Below are positions 47,790 through 51,786 of a stretch of 51,786 bases of DNA, piece after piece. How positions within the stretch are numbered: the first letter of the stretch is position 1; every line of letters begins with the position of its first letter. The stretch spans positions 1 to 51,786 of the forward strand of contig CBFDCQ010000015.1 in the NCBI GenBank assembly GCA_965603355.1, written 5' to 3'. Both the position numbers and the translations under genes were made by a program. Origin of the DNA: CBFDCQ01 sp965603355. Its GTDB lineage: Bacteria; Hydrogenedentota; CAZGCA01; CBFDCQ01. The notes under the pieces were generated by a model that had not been told where the DNA came from, made no database searches, and worked only from the letters and a program-made list of their open reading frames with translations.

Positions 47790-48494
47790 ATGAAAAGGCT
47801 GATGCATGCAGCAACGATAGTGATGGCTGCGGTTATTGTCCTGGCTCTTGTATGTCAGGTCTCCTCGGCACAGCGCGAATCGCGGCGACGTGGGTCCGGC
47901 GGGTCTTCCATAGAAAGCCAACCGCTGCCCAAGACGGACGAGGAGAGAAATATCCTCAGCGTGCTTGACGACATGGACCGCAACGACCGGCGTGGCATGA
48001 TGAACGTCCCGCAGGAAGACGGGAGGTTGCTGCGACTCTTCGTCGCGGCGGCAGATGCCAAACACGTCGTCGAGATCGGTACATCCAACGGATATTCCGG
48101 CATATGGATCTGTCTGGCGCTGCGTGGTACTGGCGGTAAACTCACCACATACGAGATCGATGCGCGTCGTGCAGGGCTGGCCCGCGAGAACTTCAAACGG
48201 GCGGGAGTCGACCAGATGGTTACCCTCGTCGAGGGCGATGCTCACGAGGAAGTCACGAAACTGAAGGGGCCGATCGACGTCCTGTTCCTCGACGCCGACA
48301 AGGAAGGCTACATTGACTATCTCAACAAGTTGATGCCGCTGCTGCGTCCGGGCGGGCTTGTACTGGCCCACAACATCAACCCCGGACAGGCGGACCCGAG
48401 ATACCTCGAGGCAATCACCACGAACCCGGACCTCGAGACGCTGTTCCTGCATAAGGACGGCGCAGGAGTCAGCGTGACGCTGAAGAAACGTTGA
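47790..48494 (+). CDS. Class I O-methyltransferase-like protein with signal peptide
   Basis: 234 residues from the ATG at 47790 (GGAGGA at 47776-47781). Sec signal MKRLMHAATIVMAAVIVLAL ... SSAQ. The mature part is an O-methyltransferase (COMT/CCoAOMT-like): motif I VVEIGTSNGYSGIWICLAL, post-I ETYEID-like TTYEIDARRAGLAR, and the strand IDVLFLDADKEGYIDYL containing the metal/substrate Asp. SAM is cytoplasmic, so an exported methyltransferase is puzzling. It is followed by the permease with a 3-base gap. Confidence 0.85.
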   Translation: MKRLMHAATIVMAAVIVLALVCQVSSAQRESRRRGSGGSSIESQPLPKTDEERNILSVLDDMDRNDRRGMMNVPQEDGRLLRLFVAAADAKHVVEIGTSNGYSGIWICLALRGTGGKLTTYEIDARRAGLARENFKRAGVDQMVTLVEGDAHEEVTKLKGPIDVLFLDADKEGYIDYLNKLMPLLRPGGLVLAHNINPGQADPRYLEAITTNPDLETLFLHKDGAGVSVTLKKR

Positions 48495-48497
48495 TCA

Positions 48498-49826
48498 ATG
48501 CGGATAACGCCTAAGAAAGAGCTGTCTCTGTTCGATTCGACGTGCATCATCGTCGGGATCATCATCGGTGCCGGTATCTACGAGAATGCGCCAACCATCG
48601 CGGCCGGGGCGTCCGGGTGGGCGGGTGTGCTCGGCATCTGGCTGGTCGGTGGATTAGTGGCGCTGGCCGGCGCGCTGTGCTACGCCGAACTGGCTACAGC
48701 GTATCCCTACCAGGGCGGCGACTATGTTTACCTGACCAGGGCGTACGGCAGAGGGACGGGGCATTTCTTCGGCTGGTCGCAACTGGCGATCATCCGGCCC
48801 GGCGATATAGCGCTGATGGTGTTCGTATTCGCCCGCTATGCCGAAACATTGTACAAACCGTTCGAGGGCGTGCAGGTCCTTTACGCCGCAGCGGCCGTCG
48901 CCGTGTTGACACTCATCAACGTCCTCGGCGTGAAACAAGGTAAATGGACTCAGAACCTGCTGACCGTTATCAAGACGGTGGGACTACTGGCCATTGTAAT
49001 AGCCGGTCTGGCAGCGCCCGGGGCATCCACCGCGCCTGCACAGCCGGAGAAGTTCGAAATGGGAGCGTTCAGCCTGGCCCTCATCCTGGTGATGTGGACA
49101 TTTGGCGGCTGGAACGAGATCGCGTACGTTGCCGCCGAAGTCAAACGGCCGCAGCGCAACATATTCCGCGCCGTTGTACTCGGCACGGCAGGGGTCACAG
49201 CTCTGTATCTGCTGGTCAACGTCGCGTTCCTGCACGCACTGGGTCATGCCGGACTGGCCGCGTCCAAGGCGGTGGCTGTTGACACGCTGGCAACGCTGCT
49301 GCCCGATGCTGCCAGCCGCGCGATCAGTGTGCTCATATGCATCTCCGCGCTGGGGGCTGCCAATGGTCTCATCTTCACCGGTGCGCGCATCTCCTACGCG
49401 TTGGGATCCGACCACACCGTATTCCGCAGCCTGGGCAAGTGGCACCCGCGCCTTGGCACGCCGGTCGGGGCGCTTGTGGCACAGGGCGGCATAAGCCTCG
49501 CGATCATTCTGGCGGCCAGATCGTTTATCGATACCATCGTCTACGCCGCGCCGGTATTCTGGCTATTCCTGCTGGCCACGGCGCTGTCCCTCTTTGTGCT
49601 CCGGCGCAAGGAACCCGACACTCCGCGTCCTCACAAGGTCGCCGGGTACCCCGTGACGCCGATCATCTTCTGCGCGTCCTGCGCCTTCATGGCCTACAGT
49701 TCCATCACGTTTGCTCTGGCGAAGAAGCGGGTCGGCGTGATTATCCTGTTGTGCGTCCTGGCGGTCGGCGTGCTCGTATACCGGCTCACCGAAGTCCGCC
49801 GTGCGCGGCAGCGTAACGCTCAATAA
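48498..49826 (+). CDS. APC-family amino acid permease
   Basis: 442 residues, 11-12 hydrophobic helices. It begins LSLFDSTCIIVGIIIGAGIYE, the unwound first helix of the LAT/APC fold with the GAGI(F/Y) substrate loop. The segment AYPYQGGDYVYLTRAYG and GGWNEIAYVAAEVKRPQRNI are also typical. It moves amino acids or related compounds across the inner membrane. No ribosome site is visible, so it is probably translated by coupling to the methyltransferase gene. Confidence 0.92.
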   Translation: MRITPKKELSLFDSTCIIVGIIIGAGIYENAPTIAAGASGWAGVLGIWLVGGLVALAGALCYAELATAYPYQGGDYVYLTRAYGRGTGHFFGWSQLAIIRPGDIALMVFVFARYAETLYKPFEGVQVLYAAAAVAVLTLINVLGVKQGKWTQNLLTVIKTVGLLAIVIAGLAAPGASTAPAQPEKFEMGAFSLALILVMWTFGGWNEIAYVAAEVKRPQRNIFRAVVLGTAGVTALYLLVNVAFLHALGHAGLAASKAVAVDTLATLLPDAASRAISVLICISALGAANGLIFTGARISYALGSDHTVFRSLGKWHPRLGTPVGALVAQGGISLAIILAARSFIDTIVYAAPVFWLFLLATALSLFVLRRKEPDTPRPHKVAGYPVTPIIFCASCAFMAYSSITFALAKKRVGVIILLCVLAVGVLVYRLTEVRRARQRNAQ

Positions 49827-49883
49827 AGGCGGACAAGCATCAAATCGAGCGTGATCTAGCGGCCATACACACAAAGTATTTTG

Positions 49884-49913
49884 TTGACATTGCTACTCGT
49901 CTTATGCTATTAT
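49884..49913 (+). promoter_or_regulatory. Sigma-70 promoter
   Basis: TTGACA (49884-49889), 18-base spacer, TATTAT (49908-49913). It drives a ~350-base leader that includes a small ORF and a CTTGTTG-GCG-CAACAAG hairpin (50161-50177) before the propeller gene. Confidence 0.6.
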
Positions 49914-49999
49914 ACCTCCATTACGGGGGCAAGAGAGTTCTATTCAATGTAGACCCTCTCAGAACAAGCCAGACATACGATTCTGGGAGGAGTTGCGCC

Positions 50000-50131
50000 A
50001 TGGCATCACAAGGCTGCGACATCGAGCAAAAGGGGGAGGGATCGATGGTAGTGAAGTGGCGTACGCCGTTTTCTCGTCTTTTGTTAGATTCTGATCCCAT
50101 CCTACTTTGTCTGCTGCGCTTTGATCCTTGA
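50000..50131 (+). CDS. Possible small protein (43 residues)
   Basis: ATG at 50000 after GGGAGG (49985-49990), first ORF downstream of the promoter at 49884. Reads MASQGCDIEQKGEGS then MVVKWRTPFSRLLLD and ends LLCLLRFDP. A second start at 50045, after GGGGGAGGG, would give 28 residues. Not recognised; it could be a leader peptide or a small independent protein. Confidence 0.35.
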   Translation: MASQGCDIEQKGEGSMVVKWRTPFSRLLLDSDPILLCLLRFDP

Positions 50132-50271
50132 AAGGTCAACGGCTTCCTTGCGGGCGGGATCTTGTTGGCGCAACAAGTGCTGAACTAAGGCACGATCGCC
50201 GGCGTACAGCATAGGCGGTATGGGAACAGGGTCTGTTGGGATTAACGAAGTGAAAGGAGGAGGAGTAGAAA

Positions 50272-51786
50272 ATGAGAAGGCTGCTTTTGTTGGTACTGTG
50301 TCTGTTTGGTTGGGCTACGGTCTTGAGCGGTTCGGCAGATGCCGACATTGTGGGCGAGATCTGGGCCGAAATCTTTGACGGCGGGAACGGCAACGACTAT
50401 TGGGACGACGTGGCTATCGACAGTGGGGGGAATTTGATCGCCGCCGGATACATCAGCTCCGGTGTACCGGACGAGGACGACACCGCTTATGCAAACAAGT
50501 ATAATCCCGACGGGACAGTCATTTGGCACGTCGAGTACGAAGTAGGACCGATGATATGGGTCGGCCAATCAGACAGCTGGGACCGGTATACCGGCGTAGA
50601 GGTGGACAGCGCGGACAACATCATACTCTCAGCGCAGATCGGCGGGCACTGGACGGGTTACACCATGGGGTCCTACAACGCCGCCATGCTTCTTCAGAAA
50701 TATCCCCCGGACGACGACACTGCACCGACCTGGGAGAGGATTTGGCAGGACGGGGCCAATAGCGCGTGGCAGACCGGTCACGGGGTGGTTGTGGACGGGA
50801 GTAATAACGCTTATGTCGCGTCGAACGCGTTCCGTGCCTGGGACAATGCAAGTGAAGGCGACTGGGCAACGTTGAAGTACGATCCGGACGGCAACATCGC
50901 ATTGGGCCCTTTGTATTACGGTACTTACCCGGATCACTTTATGTCGGACGACTCGTTTGAGGTAGCCGTGGACCTCGACGGCAACATAATCGTCGTAGGC
51001 AGGATCGGGATCTGGGGTACGGACGGCGGCCTCACGAACGATTGGGATTGGCACGTGCGTAAGTACAACTCAGCCGGGACGCTCCTCTGGTCGGACACGT
51101 ACAGCGGTGCGGCGAGCCTCAGGGATGAAGCCCGGGCGGTCGCGGTGGACGACGATGGAAACGTGTACGTGGCCGGATACAGCAACGAGGGCACGGACAA
51201 CACCTCGAACGCGGACTACGACTGGGTAGTTATCAAGTACGCGCCTGAGGGCGTGGCGTTGGTTGGGCAGCGTCTTTGGACCCATACCTTTGAGAGCGCA
51301 CCCGGCCGAAACGAAACATGCTCGGACGTGGTCGTTTATGACGAAGACAGCATTCTTGTGGGCGGGTACGAGCGGGCGGAATCCGATGTCGTCCACGGGA
51401 GATTGGAGCGGTTGGACATCGACGACGGGAGCCTACTGGATGAGCAGGTCTGGGATTCCACCGAGTTTCGGAACATCAGTTCTATGGCCGTCCGAGGAGA
51501 TCGGATTGCCCTCGGCGGCTACTCCCACAACGGAACCGATAACGACATGCGCGTTGCTCTCGCCCAGGAGGTCTACGATATCTCGGGCACAGTTACCTTG
51601 ACGGGCGGTGCTGCGTCGGTCACCGAAGTGACGCTGACACTGAGCGGCGACGCGACTGACACGACGAGCCCTGCTTCGGACGGCAGTTACAGCTTAGCGG
51701 CCCCGATCGATGGCAATTACACCGTCACGCCAAGTCTGGAGGGGTACGTCTTTGAGCCGATCGAAAGAACCTACGAGCCGCTGGCG
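50272..51786 (+). CDS. Secreted beta-propeller protein with carboxypeptidase-regulatory-like domain (runs off the right edge)
   Basis: Open for 505 codons to the last base, so the C-terminus is missing. GGAGGAGG upstream of the ATG at 50272 and signal peptide MRRLLLLVLCLFGWATVLSG. Residues ~25-430 are repeats of the kind DDVAIDSGGNLIAAGY, VAVDDDGNVYVAGYS and WDWHVRKYNSAGTLLW. These resemble delta-60/SBBP-type propeller blades with DxDGN loops that may bind calcium. From about residue 440 a carboxypeptidase-regulatory-like beta-sandwich begins (ISGTVTLTGGAASV ... DGNYTVTPSLEGYVFEP). Proteins of this kind are extracellular, often adhesive; function unknown. Confidence 0.85.
   Translation, partial: MRRLLLLVLCLFGWATVLSGSADADIVGEIWAEIFDGGNGNDYWDDVAIDSGGNLIAAGYISSGVPDEDDTAYANKYNPDGTVIWHVEYEVGPMIWVGQSDSWDRYTGVEVDSADNIILSAQIGGHWTGYTMGSYNAAMLLQKYPPDDDTAPTWERIWQDGANSAWQTGHGVVVDGSNNAYVASNAFRAWDNASEGDWATLKYDPDGNIALGPLYYGTYPDHFMSDDSFEVAVDLDGNIIVVGRIGIWGTDGGLTNDWDWHVRKYNSAGTLLWSDTYSGAASLRDEARAVAVDDDGNVYVAGYSNEGTDNTSNADYDWVVIKYAPEGVALVGQRLWTHTFESAPGRNETCSDVVVYDEDSILVGGYERAESDVVHGRLERLDIDDGSLLDEQVWDSTEFRNISSMAVRGDRIALGGYSHNGTDNDMRVALAQEVYDISGTVTLTGGAASVTEVTLTLSGDATDTTSPASDGSYSLAAPIDGNYTVTPSLEGYVFEPIERTYEPLA

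Noticed and set aside
1..51786. tRNA or rRNA genes
   Set aside because: I saw no cloverleaf with a matching T-arm or rRNA-like conserved segment on either strand by eye; a covariance search would be decisive.

Overview
The window is a bacterial chromosome fragment of moderately high GC (by eye highest at both ends, clearly lower around 20.7-27 kb). It has two large type II-secretion-style pseudopilins of the kind expanded in Planctomycetes, Lentisphaerae/Verrucomicrobia and Hydrogenedentes-like lineages, many secreted glycoside hydrolases, and intergenic spaces full of GTAGGGGC-type and CGCAGAGGCGCAGAG-type repeats. This suggests a saprophytic, glycan-degrading member of or near the PVC superphylum; the sequence alone does not fix the species.

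Layout. 1-5.6 kb: a tightly packed plus-strand operon with two CrtI-like desaturases, a cysteine-free redoxin, a B12-binding radical SAM enzyme, an unrecognised protein, a hotdog thioesterase and a Bcp peroxiredoxin, probably for a modified isoprenoid or polyene lipid. 5.7-10.2 kb: an FMN-binding split-barrel protein, an HD-GYP protein with a long structured leader, a winged-helix/ferredoxin protein and a convergent crotonase. 10.7-34.2 kb: a secreted carbohydrate-degradation locus. It holds GH127-like, three GH29-like, GH32, GH3, GH95 and one unclassified (GH67/115-like N-terminus) enzymes, interleaved with three paralogues of an unrecognised secreted protein and framed at one end by two pseudopilin genes that share leader and 3'-hairpin elements. 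One pseudopilin promoter has a 14-bp G tract in its spacer. The enzymes point to fucose- and arabinose-rich polysaccharides. No SusC/SusD, transporter or sulfatase is present.

34.2-42.2 kb: an accessory stretch of small lipoprotein, iron-sulfur flavoprotein, ADP-ribosylglycohydrolase-like protein, small membrane protein, cold-shock protein, GIY-YIG-like protein and PD-(D/E)XK protein. Most genes are followed at once by the same repeat in sense orientation, a cassette-like layout. 40.9-45.1 kb: MoxR, DUF58 and DUF4129 genes. 45.2-51.8 kb: small lipoprotein, voltage-gated-type potassium channel with a C-terminal zinc ribbon, GIDE-domain membrane protein, exported O-methyltransferase-like protein, APC permease, and the start of a secreted beta-propeller protein that runs off the window.

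The observations most worth following are the G-tract promoter and shared elements of the pseudopilin cassettes, the three-member secreted family tied to glycoside hydrolases, Glu in place of Asp at the expected GH29 nucleophile, the orientation-locked repeats behind gene 3' ends, and two structured 5' leaders (HD-GYP and cold-shock genes).
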